From positions 49,886,509 through 49,950,508 of the forward strand of contig CM031604.1 of the NCBI GenBank assembly GCA_018398815.1: a DNA stretch of 64,000 bases, read 5' to 3'. The stretch's first letter is position 1, and each line of letters opens with the position of its first letter. Positions 11,232 to 23,480 of this stretch are shown in pieces. The notes beneath the pieces are model-generated. The model was not told the DNA's origin. It saw nothing but the letters and a program-made list of their open reading frames with translations, and ran no database searches. The translations under genes were made by a program, and so were the position numbers. The stretch comes from Conus ventricosus (taxonomy: Eukaryota > Mollusca > Gastropoda > Neogastropoda > Conidae).

Positions 11232-13720
11232 GCACAACTATTTCATTAAAAAGTAGTAAAGCTCAAAAGCTCAAATAAAAAATGTGTGGAAAATAAGCGA
11301 GAAAAAGAAACAAAATGGGCAATCAAAACAAAAACGAAACAAAAGCCAAATCAACCAACCGAGGCAAAATACAATGAAAGGAAAATATGATGAGGATCAG
11401 TCTGGTTTGACCCATATGTTTCAACATGATCTGCATCAAATTTGTGCAAATTCAGAATCACTGGACAAAGCATGACAATGTGATAATAAAGACAGATTAG
11501 ATGTACATGGGCAGCAAGGCTGCAGAGGAGACCAAAAGACAGGTACATGGAAAGAATGTCACAGCAGCAGTGACACACTTCAACAGGAACATATATGTCG
11601 AGTCAGTAACAAGGTTTCCTGGTTCCCAGACTGATGGGGAGTAAGGCTGCTGGAAGGAATCAATAATGAACCCCACCACCCTTCACATTCCCACTCCCTT
11701 TCCCTCTTCCTTTCCCCTTACCCTGGAGATTCAAGAAGGAAGGATGGGAAAAGTGAAGTACCACCCACACTGGCTTAACCGCTTTTTTCCTGTTGCAAAT
11801 GACATTCATTATGTTCCAGGCTGCTCTTCGGCACAAGAAAAAAAAAAACAACCAAAAGCCAGCTTCTAGCTTTTCCACCGCCATACTGGACATTCATATA
11901 ACAGTTGTCAGACAGAAACATTATCCGTCATTTCTTCAAGCTAACATTCTGTTATCTTTTGACTAGTACACAACTCTTCATTTTAGGAACCACAACACAC
12001 ACACATACAAACAAAACAAAAGAAAACAAAATGTTCAGGGAAGATGCGGTGGATGGTTTGTAATCTAACTGATAGAACTTTGTGTATTATTGAACTACTT
12101 TTATTTAAGCTTTCTCTCTCTCTTAAACACCACTGTCTTTTCTTCACTAACACTATGAAATCTGTCTGCACACAGACAATTTAAATCAAATTTTTCTTGT
12201 TTGTATGAGAGGAGGTTGCTTTTCCAAGTACGTCATGCTAAATCGCAGAACCTGTCTTCTAAAACAGGACGAAGCATGGAAGTGATCACATTTTTGCCGT
12301 CTTTGAAACTATTCAAATAAAGTTCTAAGTGATGGGGATAGTAGGTATGCGATTAGGAAAATCCTTCAGAGATTCTAATTTCACCCAAAGCACTTATATC
12401 AAATGAACTCTCTATGCATGTTAAGATCAGTTTGCCAAGATCTGAGATCCTTGGATTTATTCAAATGACAATTTCCACACATGAACAGGAACTATTTTCT
12501 TGATTTCTTTTGGACTTCTGCTTATGACTTCTTTTTCTTCTTCTAATTCTAGCCTTTTCTCTGCATACACTGTCATCTGTCACACAAAACAAATGTTTAA
12601 TTAAGATGGACAACAACCCACCCTGATCCCCCAACACACACCACCAACCAACAAAAAAAAAAAACACACAAAAAAAAACACACACAAAAACCAACAAACT
12701 TAAAAAGCAGTGAATCAGCATTCAAACCAGCAAGTATGAGCTTTCCAAATAAAACAAAGTATATCAACATTTCAATAGTTCATGCTTTGTTGCTTAATTT
12801 TGTTTTCCTATCTGCATTTTTGCCTTTGAAACGTTCACACACTGATACAGTGATAATCAAGAACATGTGATAATCATAATGAGCACGATGAATGGTCTTT
12901 TCCTGAAAGTTATGCTGAGAAAGCCGATACAAATGACTGTAGAGTAAAATCAAGGAAACCTGGATTGGAAAAAAACTGGATACTGTATGAGACTAAAGAT
13001 ACTGTTTTTGTGATTTCTTTTTCAACAGACCTTTTCTTTCCCTCAGATGTTTGCTTTTCTTTTTCTGAAAATCTGATGGTTTTCTTGGAAATCCTTGGAT
13101 CTGAGGACAATTCTCCAGCTTGTTGTACTGAAGGACTACAGAGACTTAAAAAAAAAAGAAAAAAAGAAAAAGCTGTGCAGATTTCCTGTTCTTGAGCTTG
13201 ATTTACTGTTCACTGACATAAACCAATTACTACTGTAATCTCTTTTTTCACTTTTCGCCCAGTGTTTGGCTCTTAGTAGTACAGAAGTTTGCCAATTGCT
13301 GCGACTATTCTAGTCACAATACTCATTATTGACAATGAGCAAGTACACATTTGGCCACAAGTTTTACAAATGTACACTGTGCATGTACCCATAACTTAGC
13401 TGCTAACAGTTTTCTTCATTTTAAAAAAACTACTGATCTCTGATCTGGTATTGTCAAGAGTACTTGACTCGTACGAGTCACAAAGCCAGCTACTGTTTCA
13501 ATGCTTGCGTTGCACATATGTGTATGTCTATGTATGTGCACATATATCCATGGTGTAAATGTATCGAACAAAGATGGCTATCTGCAAAAACATCTTGCAA
13601 AATACATATATACTGGATGAGTTTATCACCTGTAGCAACTGCTTCTTTTTACAGCATAACAGATCTGTACAAGGATTATGCAACTACACCATAACGTTGG
13701 GGCTGCATCCAAAATAAAAC
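10869..13720. other. Noncoding region with poly-G and GA tract
   Basis: No gene is supported. The notable content is the poly-G run (about 11068-11086) leading into a GA-rich tract to 11228. The rest is A/T-rich unique-looking sequence without protein-like frames. Confidence 0.65.
11068..11228. repeat. Poly-G plus (GA)n tract
   Basis: About 160 bp of all-purine sequence on the plus strand apart from one short GCGCGCACACGTG interruption near 11120-11137. Confidence 0.9.
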
Positions 13721-13733
13721 AAATTTGGCAGCA

Positions 13734-14083
13734 TTGTTAGAAATGAAATGAGGCAGGGAACAGTAAACAATAAACAGTAAACAAGTGGGGTAACTTTTGC
13801 TCCCAGAAGAAAACCTAACACAGAGTAACTTTTATTCAAGACTGGCACAGCCTTTTAAACTTGAATAAAGTCAGCCAAATACATAGACGAACAATCTAAT
13901 AGTGGGGGGAAAAAAAACAACAAAGCTGTTGGCCTGCACTTGTTTATCCCCCCACTATTAGGTTGTTCGTCTATGTATTTGTCTGACTTTATTCAAGTTT
14001 AAAAGGCTGTGCCAGTCTTGAATAAAAGTTACTCTGTATTAGGTTTTCTTATGGGAGCAAAAGTTACCCCACTTGTTTACTGT
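13734..14083. mobile_element. Short inverted insertion of the hammerhead repeat family (no ribozyme)
   Basis: The insertion is flanked by the perfect 13-bp repeat AAATTTGGCAGCA (13721-13733 and 14084-14096). It has a left arm of about 170 bp and a right arm of about 135 bp that are reverse complements, joined by an A-rich and unique centre. The arms match the outer part of the ribozyme-bearing repeats at 56.3-58.4 kb (for example AAACAAGTGGGGTA and the block containing CATAGACGAACAATCTAATA). No CTGATGA/GAAA core is present, so this is a truncated, inverted derivative. Confidence 0.85.
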
Positions 14084-14096
14084 AAATTTGGCAGCA

Positions 14097-14663
14097 ATTC
14101 TGGGTAAATCTGAAATGGATCCAAAGTGGCAAACACATGTAATGATTCAAATAAAATGTCCATATGTGTGACAGTAAGTCCTTGAATATTTGGAACAATT
14201 TTAGCACTAACACTTTAATCATTGCTCACTTTCTTTTTATTTTTACTCTGACTGGACCAAAATTGGAATTGTATTATTTTCATACTTTTCTTCTTCTTCT
14301 TTTTTTTTTACACCTTGAACCAAGTTTAAGGGGGGGGGGGGGGGGGGGGGGGGGGGAGGGGGAAGACCATAATCTCTGATCAAGAGGCAGGGATGAGAAT
14401 ATGAACTAATATATATACTGGTGTATAACTGTAAGGCATACTATCTTTTTCAAAGGTTGATGAGACAAATGTTGACCAACAAGAGACAAATGTTGACCCA
14501 ACAAGAGCCCATGCTTTTCATCATGTCAACATATTCAAAACTAGAATTCCCTCTTTAAAAAAAACCACAGTCAATAGCTAAAGTAAAATTTAGTGAACAC
14601 ACACACACAGTCAATAGCTAAAGTAAAATTAAGTCAAATCTTTCACACACACAAACACACATC

Positions 14664-14710
<47 letters not shown>

Positions 14711-15285
14711 AGTGTGTTGATATATTTGTGGCTCACAGTCACAGCCCTGTTACTGTTAGAATGTTATAGTAATCTGGTCACCAGATATATGTAAGAGTGG
14801 GAGCAGAAAATCATAGCTATACTGAAAAGGCCAGGGGCCGCTTTTGGGGTGGGGTGCAGGGTAACGCCCTGCTGGAGGGGGGGAGGGGGGGGGGAGGTCT
14901 GGGGGGCAATGCCCCAGACGCTGAAGGAAATTTGTCTCGCCAAGACACTTTTGTGGCCTCTCCTTGAAAACAAAGTTAACTATCAACTTCTATACAAAAA
15001 GACTCTAAATATGACAAAATATGACTTACGGCTTAAATATCAAGCTGAAAATGTTATGCCAAGTACTTAGAATACATCTTAAATTCAGTAAAACCATCAA
15101 AACAAAACAGGATGCCATGTATAAACGTTACTCACCAGTGATGTTAATAGAAGATAGTGGCCAAATTTCAATCACTTATTTATAAGAATGAGGATTCCTG
15201 TTCTTTTTCTTTTTTTGTTTGTTTTTCAGTCTTACATGGCTTAAATCTAGCAGAGAGTCAACGTTTGCAAAAGTACAGGATTGGA
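14097..15285. other. Noncoding region
   Basis: No gene supported. It contains a poly-G run near 14331-14356, a TG tract near 14667-14709 and a G-rich patch near 14874-14910. A 25-bp block around TCAATAGCTAAAGTAAAATT is directly repeated at about 14571 and 14610. Confidence 0.6.
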
Positions 15286-15289
15286 ACAA

Positions 15290-15770
15290 ACACTGAGCAA
15301 AATCAAAAGCTGCAGTGGGCCAAGTCTTACAGTAGAAATCAGTGGCTGGTGGCACTGGGGCATCTGAAAAATGAAAGTCAATGGCGAGAGAGTAGATGAA
15401 CCTGGAAGCAATAAATCAGTAACCCCAATGAACATATCTTAAGAAAATCAGTGGCTGCAATGAGTGAACTTGAAAAAGTCTATCAGCTAAAGCAGTAAGG
15501 CGAGTATGGAACTGGAAATTAGTGGCTGCAGTGAGGCGAATCATGGTAACAGAAGTCAGTGACAGCAGTGGGATCAGCTTTTCAATGACTACTGTGGTTC
15601 CAGTCTTGGAAACAGAAGTCAGTGACTGCAGCGAGGTCAGTCGTTAAAATGAAAATCAGTGTTAGCAGACAGAGGGGCAAGTCTTGAAAACTAGAAGCTG
15701 CAGTGGGTTAAGTCCTGAAAATAGAAATCAATAACACCACAGAGACAAGTCTTGGAAATGAAAATCAAAT
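15290..15770. repeat. Degenerate minisatellite
   Basis: A motif resembling GAAATCAGTGGCTGCAGTGAG recurs roughly every 50-60 bp (for example 15337, 15447, 15519, 15557, 15618), usually with AAGTCTTG-like sequence between. Units are diverged and of uneven length, so this is an old tandem array. No protein-like frame crosses it. Confidence 0.6.
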
Positions 15771-16223
15771 GATTACATCTGATTATTGTCTGTTTGTTAG
15801 TTAGTTTTTTGACTTATTTGCAAGGAAGCTTCTTATGTCTGTGGGAGTGGCTTTCTGTTTGATTGGCTGACTCTGTTCTGGGAGACAGATCACAAAATGG
15901 CTGGGATGCCAAACTTGTTCCGGAATGTCCTTTCCAAACACATGGGTCCACATGGTGGCTGGGGGTGCAGACATAGATGCTGAGTGTATCCTGGGAGCAA
16001 TCTTCTGCTGCAAACAAGCGCGTGCAGTGTGACCACCATACTGTGGATATATTGTCTGAATGCTGGTACACAGAATGCTGGCAACAGCATGCAGATGCTA
16101 TGCACCTATGTAAGACCCTGGGACACTTGACTGTAATACTTCTTTCCTGAAGATTTGTTTGATGCCCTGGGTATTCAGCTGCTCTTGATCAAACTGGCTG
16201 GAGTAGGAGACGTACAGAGATGA

Positions 16224-16595
16224 TCAAGGGAAGGGGGAGGAGGCAGGATTGGAGTGCTCCTCCTGCAGCATGGCAGCCAGATAATGCTGCTCGTTTGCTG
16301 CTAGCTCAACAATTATTCGGATCCTCATCTCCATATAAGCGTCTTCAGCTCCAGCAGCCACCAAAGCGGCATACCTGAGCAGACAGTTTCCATCTCCATA
16401 TATAGCTTCCGACCACACAGTATACACCAAGCAGCGCCCACTTCATTTGTTTTCCACAGCCATTTTCGGAACAGACGATTCAATTCGTCCGTCTCATCCA
16501 TCAATCCATTCATTTCTCCACTTGTTTTTCTTCAGGTCATTGTCTATCTTCCGTCTCATCCGTGCCTCTGGTTCGTCATCATTAATCAGCTCCAT
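16224..16595 (-). pseudogene. Degenerate OTU-like / zinc-finger coding remnant
   Basis: On the minus strand an ATG at about 16595 starts MELINDDEPEARMRRKIDND, which frameshifts near 16500 into LNRLFRKWLWKTNEVGAAWCILC, and then into AIYGDGNCLLRYAALVAAGA. The GDGNCLLR stretch resembles the catalytic-cysteine motif of OTU-type cysteine proteases (usually GDGNCLFR), and WCILC looks like half of a zinc finger. Both are seen in transposon-derived animal proteins. The frame changes argue for a pseudogene. Just upstream is AAGATGGCGG (16633-16642), matching the YY1-type promoter motif. A real first exon with splicing is an alternative. Confidence 0.35.
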
Positions 16596-17216
16596 TTTTG
16601 ACAAATATAAAGCGCGATAATATGGTGAAAACAAGATGGCGGATTTCAAATATGAGTGGCGTGAAAACCTTAATCGGAACATGGAAAGCGCACACCGGGG
16701 TGAAAAAAAGGAAAAATTTGCTATACAGAATTCTGTATCAATATGGAAGGTCTCCCACACCTGTATATGACCCTGTCGTCATATGACCACAGAACCTTCA
16801 ATGCAACTTGCAATATTTTTCTTGAGACTACTGTTTGGCATGAGCCAACAAACAAAAAATAATGAACAGATGCAGCAACCCAAATATAAATATAGTTCCT
16901 ACAAAATAAAATACATGTTAAATAAATCATGAATGTAAACTCAATGAAAATTGAATTTGACAATAAAGGCTCCGACACTTTAAGACCTGTCGATAGACAC
17001 AGAACCTTCAAGCAACTTGCAATATTTTTCTGAACTTATTATTTGCATTGCCAACTAAGAAAAATACAAGCATCAGCAACCCAATATGAAAAGTATCCAA
17101 AAATGAAAACTTTAAATAAATTCAGAATTACAACTCAATAAAATTGTAATTTCAGGACAATAAACAAGCAGACACTTCAGACTTAAAGACGAAATACAGC
17201 AATTTGCTATACTAAC

Positions 17217-17259
17217 CGATTTCATTATCATCTTCAATCGAGATCATAACATCATGAAA
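17217..17259 (-). CDS. Putative small exon, minus strand
   Basis: A 43-bp stretch has a pyrimidine-rich acceptor ending in CTAG on the minus strand and a donor GTTAGT. One frame reads FHDVMISIEDDNEI. No homology is recognised and the call rests only on splice-like borders and an open frame. Confidence 0.2.
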
Positions 17260-17299
17260 CTAGATGAACAGACAAACAGAATTCAAAGAGGTTGCAGAA

Positions 17300-19026
17300 T
17301 AAACAGATAAAAATTTCCGGTTTATCAACATTATTATGTATGAGTAATAACTCACAAAGAAACACACTTGTATGCACTCTTCACACAAGCATGTTCATCA
17401 TTGATATCCACACAACTCAGTGATCATTATTTTCTTGACATCACCTACACCTGTTAAATTATTCTGTCAACTAAGATTCAACATTAACCACTTGGTCCAC
17501 AGCAAGTCCAGTAATTTCCAGCAATATCCATCTAGATTACAGCCAGCTAACTATCACACTGTACTTCTGAATCCCATTCTGAATAAATCACAAGCACAAC
17601 ACATCAATAATCTACGCCCCCTTGCCATCCTCCCGCCCCTGAAAAAAAAAAAAAGCCCAACCCCCCACCCCCCCCACCCCCAGGATTACAAATGCTAACA
17701 TTACAGACACGTGCAACCTACACAGTTTGTCATGCTTGCTGTTCAGTGTATTGTTCTTTGTATGCTTCTCTAGAATAACCTTAGAAATAACCTTGTTACT
17801 GGCTCCTCCAAAGAAACAGTCTTGCTGTCAATTTTGTTCAGACTCTATACTCACAACAGTGACATTGGTGACAGTCCAAACTGCTGAGCCAGAGGCAAAT
17901 TCAATGCATTACAAGACTTGGTGTTAGTTGCTATGCATTCTGTGGCCAATGTCGTTCACCTACATTACCAACCAGCACAGCTACGTTACTACACTGCCAC
18001 TGCAACTGTACAAGAACATTTAAATGCAGTGGATGCTCATTGCATCAAAAGGAGCCAGCTGCATTCTTGGTTGCTCAGTGAAACCACAGAAGCAGCTTTT
18101 TTGAAAACAGAATTTTGGTGAACTTTACAGCAATATAATTATATGTACTTAAGAAAGAGTAAAGATGGAATGAGGCCTTTTAAAGCATAATTCATTGCAC
18201 ACAAAGCAGAAGGTAAACCGGTCTGCAGCAAGTCACATGAGCAATTTCAACATACCAATCCAGTCTTCACCGCAAGAGAGGATTCTGGTCAGTCACCAGC
18301 AGCTGATAATTCATTATCCTTTCTAGTGACAAGTTTTCTCTTTGATGATGATCAGATTTACCACATGGTGACACGTTTACCAGTTACGCAATTCCTGAGA
18401 CAGAGACAGGACAAATAAAGGAGTGGCTGTGAACAGGGAGCCAAAATAAGTGGTGTGGGAGTAATGACACTGATGTGGCACAGAAGATCAGACTGAAAAA
18501 AAAACAGACATTCTGATAGCCTTGGACCTAAGTATGTCAACATGAATGGGGTGGCACTGGTACTCATGCACAATTGGACCAGCAGACGGAATAGTAAAAG
18601 CAAAAAAAAAAGCAATGGAATGGGAGAATGGAGTGTACACACACACACAGACTGAGACAGAGAGAGAGAGAGAGACAGAGACAGAGAGAGAGAGATATGC
18701 ACAATTTAGAATCAACTCATCTTAGACCATTCAATGGGTTGTCAGAAAATCAATAAGTCACTGAGGATCAAACGTTTTACAATATGCATATGCACACCAA
18801 GTACACTTTTTGTATGTGTCTGTCTGTGTGCACTGCATGCATCTCTGAAATGAGTGTGTGTGCATGCAAGCCCTGCAAATCACAGAATGTTGGCCAATGA
18901 GCAAATTAAGGTTCTTTTAATTTAAGATACAGTAAAAGCCTCTAGTAACAAAGTCTAAATTAAGTATAATTAATAATAATAATATGAAACAATAAAAGGA
19001 GTGAGAGACTAAGATGATTTTGATAT
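17300..19026. other. Noncoding region
   Basis: No gene supported. Contains an A run followed by C-rich tracts near 17641-17683 and a CA/GA patch near 18639-18692. Confidence 0.6.
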
Positions 19027-19036
19027 TTGAAAAAGG

Positions 19037-19099
19037 TAAGATAAGATAAGATAATGTTGCTTATAGCCCAGCCGACCGCAGAGGGCCACATCAGGGCTG
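19037..19099 (-). mobile_element. 63-bp severely 5'-truncated LINE tail
   Basis: The 63 bp match the last bases of the I-type LINE at 3360 (same TTATC-type tail and CGGTCGGCTGGGCTATAAGC block on the minus strand). They are flanked by the perfect 10-bp repeat TTGAAAAAGG (19027-19036 and 19100-19109). This is an independent target-primed insertion that stopped after about 60 nt. Confidence 0.93.
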
Positions 19100-19109
19100 T
19101 TGAAAAAGG

Positions 19110-20742
19110 TCTCCATGATAATCAGAAGCAGATAATTCTATGAGCGAATCACACAGTGTAAGTGGTGTGCATTTGTGTGCGTGCATCTGTGCTCATGCCT
19201 GTATCATTCAGTGAGTACATGTACATAAATTTGTTCTTCAATACAATGTTCACTTGAACTGACGTGATATAAAAGAGGACAGAGAAGTGCGTGGTGTGCA
19301 TATACGATATGCATGGGTAAAAAGGGAAGGTGGGAATTAGTATGTATGTGAGCATGAAACAGTGTGAGAGTATGGGGAGGGAGGGAATACTAGAACTAGA
19401 AGTGAGGTATGGTGGTGGCATGTCATCAATTCACCTGCAGATGTCTCCTGTTTATACTTTTAACCAACATCTTCTCTATTCAAATACAGAAACAAACTCA
19501 GCTGGAGACTGCTTTTCTATTAATTGGTGTAGAATGGCAAAACTGTACTGGTAGTGGTATGGAGATTGGATTTGGACCTCATTGACTCAAGACTGTCTCA
19601 CTTGAACCAAAGCAGACCAGATCATTTGAGTGGTTTTATTCACTCATATGACCTGATATGTTTTGGTTCAGATGAGAGAGAATCATACATGTCTATCCTT
19701 TTATATTGTACAGTGTGCCAATAGTCAGGGATTTCTGACTGAACAACTTTTACTCTCTACTGACCGACTGAACACGAAAAGTGTTAAAATAATGAACCAG
19801 ATAATACTCAAAAAAATCATCCACGCACACAGAGGCAATTTCCTCTGAAATAAGATAAGAAGCAATTACAAACAAAAAAATAACAGAAAAAATGTTTAAT
19901 TCATACGCCAAAAACATGAATTGGCACTTGCTACAGATACACTTTAAACATACTTTGGCAGTCCTTCACATTTTTTTCTCTGTTCAAAATATTTTCTCAT
20001 TCATTTTTATAAATCTGCTGAGTTATGCAGCTGATTTCTATCAGTTAAACCTCTGTTTTATGACCAAACGAGTCATATTGACCTTCTAAAATGTTACGCG
20101 TGTTCTTCCTTGGAATTTGAAAGCAACGTTGATTTGGACTACTTTTTAATCCATTCAAATATTCTAAGCCTGAAGTATATATGCAGCAAAACATATTTAG
20201 CTGCCTTATTGTCAATGCATTGTAGCCAAGTCAAACCAACTATTTGATCAAATCACACATAAATGGACGTTTTATGAAATTAATAATAATCTTTTTGCTT
20301 CTACTCTTCTACTTTGACTAATGTGGGTGGTTCCAACAGTTTGTTTATTGCTTGAAACAGTGGTTTTTTTTTTTTTAGACTATTCTGTGACTGCAAAATC
20401 ATCAATGCAGTTCAGATGACATGCCATGCAAGTCAATCAGTCCTGAAATTTTACGTCTTTGACAGAATGATCAAATCTGAAGAACTATCTCAAGCCAACC
20501 CTTTTGTTGAATTCACTTTGTAATTAAAATAAAACCCTAGTTTTAAATTGGGGTGCTGTTGATGATTAAGCCACATAATGATTGTGCCACAAACTTCAAA
20601 ACCGGAGCAACCATTTTCTAACACAATGCTGCTCTGGTTCCTTTAGCCATTACTAAGGTCAACTACAACACAGTATATGCACGTCCATGATACTGCGAAA
20701 TGGCTTTGGGACATGGGCACTTGCTTTCAATCTGATGCTTAT
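19110..20742. other. Noncoding region
   Basis: A/T-rich sequence with no supported gene, no long microsatellite and no clear repeat. Confidence 0.55.
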
Positions 20743-20746
20743 TTAA

Positions 20747-21104
20747 CCCTCTTGCATTTGTTTCGCCCGTATCCGGCTGCTCTGTTTGTCTCCCCTGGTG
20801 TTCGTTATGGCCGCAACCGGCCACACATGCTGTGTTACTTTCCCTCACACTGCGACCTTGTTTTAAGTCTAGGCTGGCTAAAATAAATGGGCATCCTTGA
20901 GAGCTGTCCAATGAAATCTTAGCAGTCATATGGGGTGTGGGAAACAATTCATTCACGAAGACTAGGGTTGTGAACTGCCCGCATTCCATTGATTTCTCAA
21001 AAAAATATGACTAGGAACAGTTTTGGGCTGAAAAATGCTAATGCGAGATAAGATAAGATAATGTTGCTTATAGCCCAGCCGACCACAATGCTAATGCAAG
21101 AGGG
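20747..21104. mobile_element. piggyBac-type MITE
   Basis: Ends are inverted repeats CCCTCTTGCATT (20747-20758) and AATGCAAGAGGG (21093-21104), flanked on both sides by TTAA (20743-20746 and 21105-21108). TTAA duplication and a CCC start are the signature of the piggyBac superfamily. At 358 bp with no transposase it is non-autonomous. It later received a 42-bp LINE tail. Confidence 0.85.
21045..21086 (-). mobile_element. 42-bp severely 5'-truncated LINE tail, nested in MITE
   Basis: It matches the final 42 bp of the I-type LINE and is flanked by the perfect 11-bp repeat AATGCTAATGC (21034-21044 and 21087-21097). The duplication overlaps the right terminal repeat of the MITE, so this insertion is younger than the MITE. 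Confidence 0.92.
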
Positions 21105-21730
21105 TTAAGCTGATTGTCGATATAACATCACCAATTCACAAGATATTTGTAAAATAATGATTGATAAATAGTAAACTTATAGTTTTAAGACAATGGAGCC
21201 ACGGTGAATAATAGTATTTCTTTGTGTGCAATGAATCGGAGCATGAAGTCGTTGCGTTAATTCAAAGAAAGGGAAACGAAAACCAGTTTCTCTTAAAATA
21301 TAATATGACTGGTTCACGTGATGGGGGTGAAGGTCATATGCATGGAATTTTCAGACACTATGCCATGCCTAGATTGTAATTTCAAGTATTTGAGTTCGTT
21401 TGCACGTTTTCAGTTGACTGCCATTCCATACTTTACAGATGGAAACGAACCCATTCGCAGTTGAAAAAATCCTTCGGTTTACTGCTTAAAATTTGGTATT
21501 AACAAACATTTTATGGTCAATCGGACAAATTAGTGTACTGCCACTGAAAAAAAGATCTTTTTTTGTGTGTTCTCAAAAGCATGCATGCTTTGTAGATAAC
21601 CTGTTACCCCGGTAGTTGAATACGGAAATGAAAGTAACTTACGTCAAGATTTTTTTGGTTGCTTCAAAATTCCAAAAGACACATTTTTCATTCCTTTCAC
21701 TTCATTCAATAGAATATCTTATTTATTACC

Positions 21731-21848
21731 TTTCATTTTCTTGCTGAATTTAAGTGCCTGGACTTTTTAGCACTGAAGAACTTTGCATGGAAGGATGCCA
21801 GTGTGACGATATCCCATTTTTTGGTGCCATTTTGAGTAGACACTTCAA
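21731..21848 (-). CDS. Putative exon, minus strand
   Basis: The minus strand has a T-rich acceptor ending TTTTCAAG and a donor GTAATA. The best protein-like frame reads EVSTQNGTKKWDIVTLASFH and continues to a stop just before the donor. The phase does not match the exon candidate at 22147, so they may not be consecutive. No family recognised. Confidence 0.25.
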
Positions 21849-22146
21849 CTTGAAAAAAAAAATAATACAAAATACATAAACCCATTTTGTTTGCAAAACT
21901 CTTTTCTTTCACAAGACAAATGTATAACACATCACATCAAACCATCAACTGCATCCATATTTTTCTGTCAGTTCTTTAATTGATAATCAAAATCAGCTAC
22001 TGGCCAACATTTCACCCATTTCCCATATCACAGACATGCACATAATATAACCTGTTATAACAAAATATGAGGCAGGGAGCAAGTTAAGATGATGATGAAA
22101 TTCGCTTTGACTCAATTTCTTCCAAAGAGATTTTGCGGATACTTAC

Positions 22147-22260
22147 CAACCAATCCTTAATTGCCAGGAAGTAAATAAATTTTAAAATCTGTTTTGTTTG
22201 GCTAGAATTTTCAACCGACCTGTCATCCTCTGTCAGCAAAATGGCAAACCAGAGAAATGC
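22147..22260 (-). CDS. Putative 38-codon exon, minus strand
   Basis: Acceptor GCTTGCAG and consensus donor GTAAGT bracket 114 bp that are open in only one frame (AFLWFAILLTEDDRSVEN, then SSQTKQILKFIYFLAIKDWL). Both borders are phase 0. I do not recognise the protein. It could belong to the minus-strand gene whose first exons are at 30.5-30.66 kb, but the phases of adjacent known exons do not prove that. Confidence 0.35.
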
Positions 22261-22740
22261 CTGCAAGCTTCAATTGCAAATAAAATTTCATTCTTGTCAT
22301 TTACTTCGCACTGCACTTGTATATCATGACCAGCCATTTTACACTCCAGGCAGCTTTTGAATGTATCGAATCATAAACAAACTTCTCAGTTTGATAAAGT
22401 CTTATGGTTTCCAATATGTTCATTTTGTACAAAGACATGTTCAGTTTTGCATCATGATAGAACTTAAGGAGTAGGATGACTCTGGTTCATTAGTTATGAG
22501 TGAACTTGCCTTCCATATGTGGTGTCATTCAATGACAGAAAGAGACAGAATGTTTGGGGGTAGAGGCAGGGTACAGAGAAATACAATAAGGGGGATTACG
22601 AATGAGGCGAAGCCAATTTTAAAATGCTAGCATTCAATAAACTGCTTTAAAGAACATTTCTGTAATGTATTACACACACACACACACAACCACCACCACC
22701 AAATTTCTGAGGGTTAATAACAGCAGTAACTCTGTAACCA

Positions 22741-23480
22741 ATGTCCTCAGAAATAGGGCTGTCAACATTTTCCATGAGAGCTCACATGTGCAGCCAGGGC
22801 TTCTGCTGGGGTGAAAATCTTTCCGGTCCCAGGGACCCCTTCATCAGATTTTTAAGGGGTCCCAGGCTAACATTAAGGGGTCCCTACACCACAATAAAAA
22901 CAACAAAATATACGTTAAAAAATTGCATCCCTGCACGCGCACTGCAATTGTCACAGACACATCATCACAATAAAAACAACAAAATAAACATCAAAAATTG
23001 TATCCGTTCTCGATCTTGCTCCTCTGCTACGCTTTTTTCGCTTTTGCGACGATGATTTCATTAACCACGCTTCGATAGACATGTTGGAAACAAAGGCTTC
23101 GCGGAAATGCCTCTCTCCTGCCAGGAAAATGAAAAGCGTCATCGTGACATCACATGGCTCAAAGTAGGAAAATTCGGTCAACTGAAAACGATGCCGTGGC
23201 CTAGCGTTAAGCTTAGTCAGTCAGCCTCAGCAGACGACAAAAGTGACCGACGTATGTTGTTAGGAGGCTGCCCTACTCGCTTTGTTACTGTTCAAACTTG
23301 AAAAGGGATGGGTTCGGTCCGAAGTGTAGCAGACCTACGATGTTACGGCACCCAACTTACGATGTTGAAGGCAGTCTTTTCTCACTTTTATGTCTGACTT
23401 CACCAAAATTTGAAGGGGTCCCTGGGGACCCCTTACACGGACACCCAGTGCGTCCCGTAGAGTTTTAATGCGTACTGTAC
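22741..23480. other. Repeat-like region with internal duplication
   Basis: A block beginning CACAATAAAAACAACAAAAT occurs twice (about 22890-22930 and 22970-23008), each followed by similar AATTG(C/T)ATCC sequence. GGGGTCCC motifs recur near 22855, 22877 and 23414. A short minus-strand frame (MSIEAWLMKSSSQKRKK) starts at about 23080 but has no support beyond composition. Probably an old transposon remnant. Confidence 0.35.

Noticed and set aside
15157..15399. 80-codon plus-strand frame
   Set aside because: It overlaps the start of the degenerate minisatellite and has no domain or splice support.
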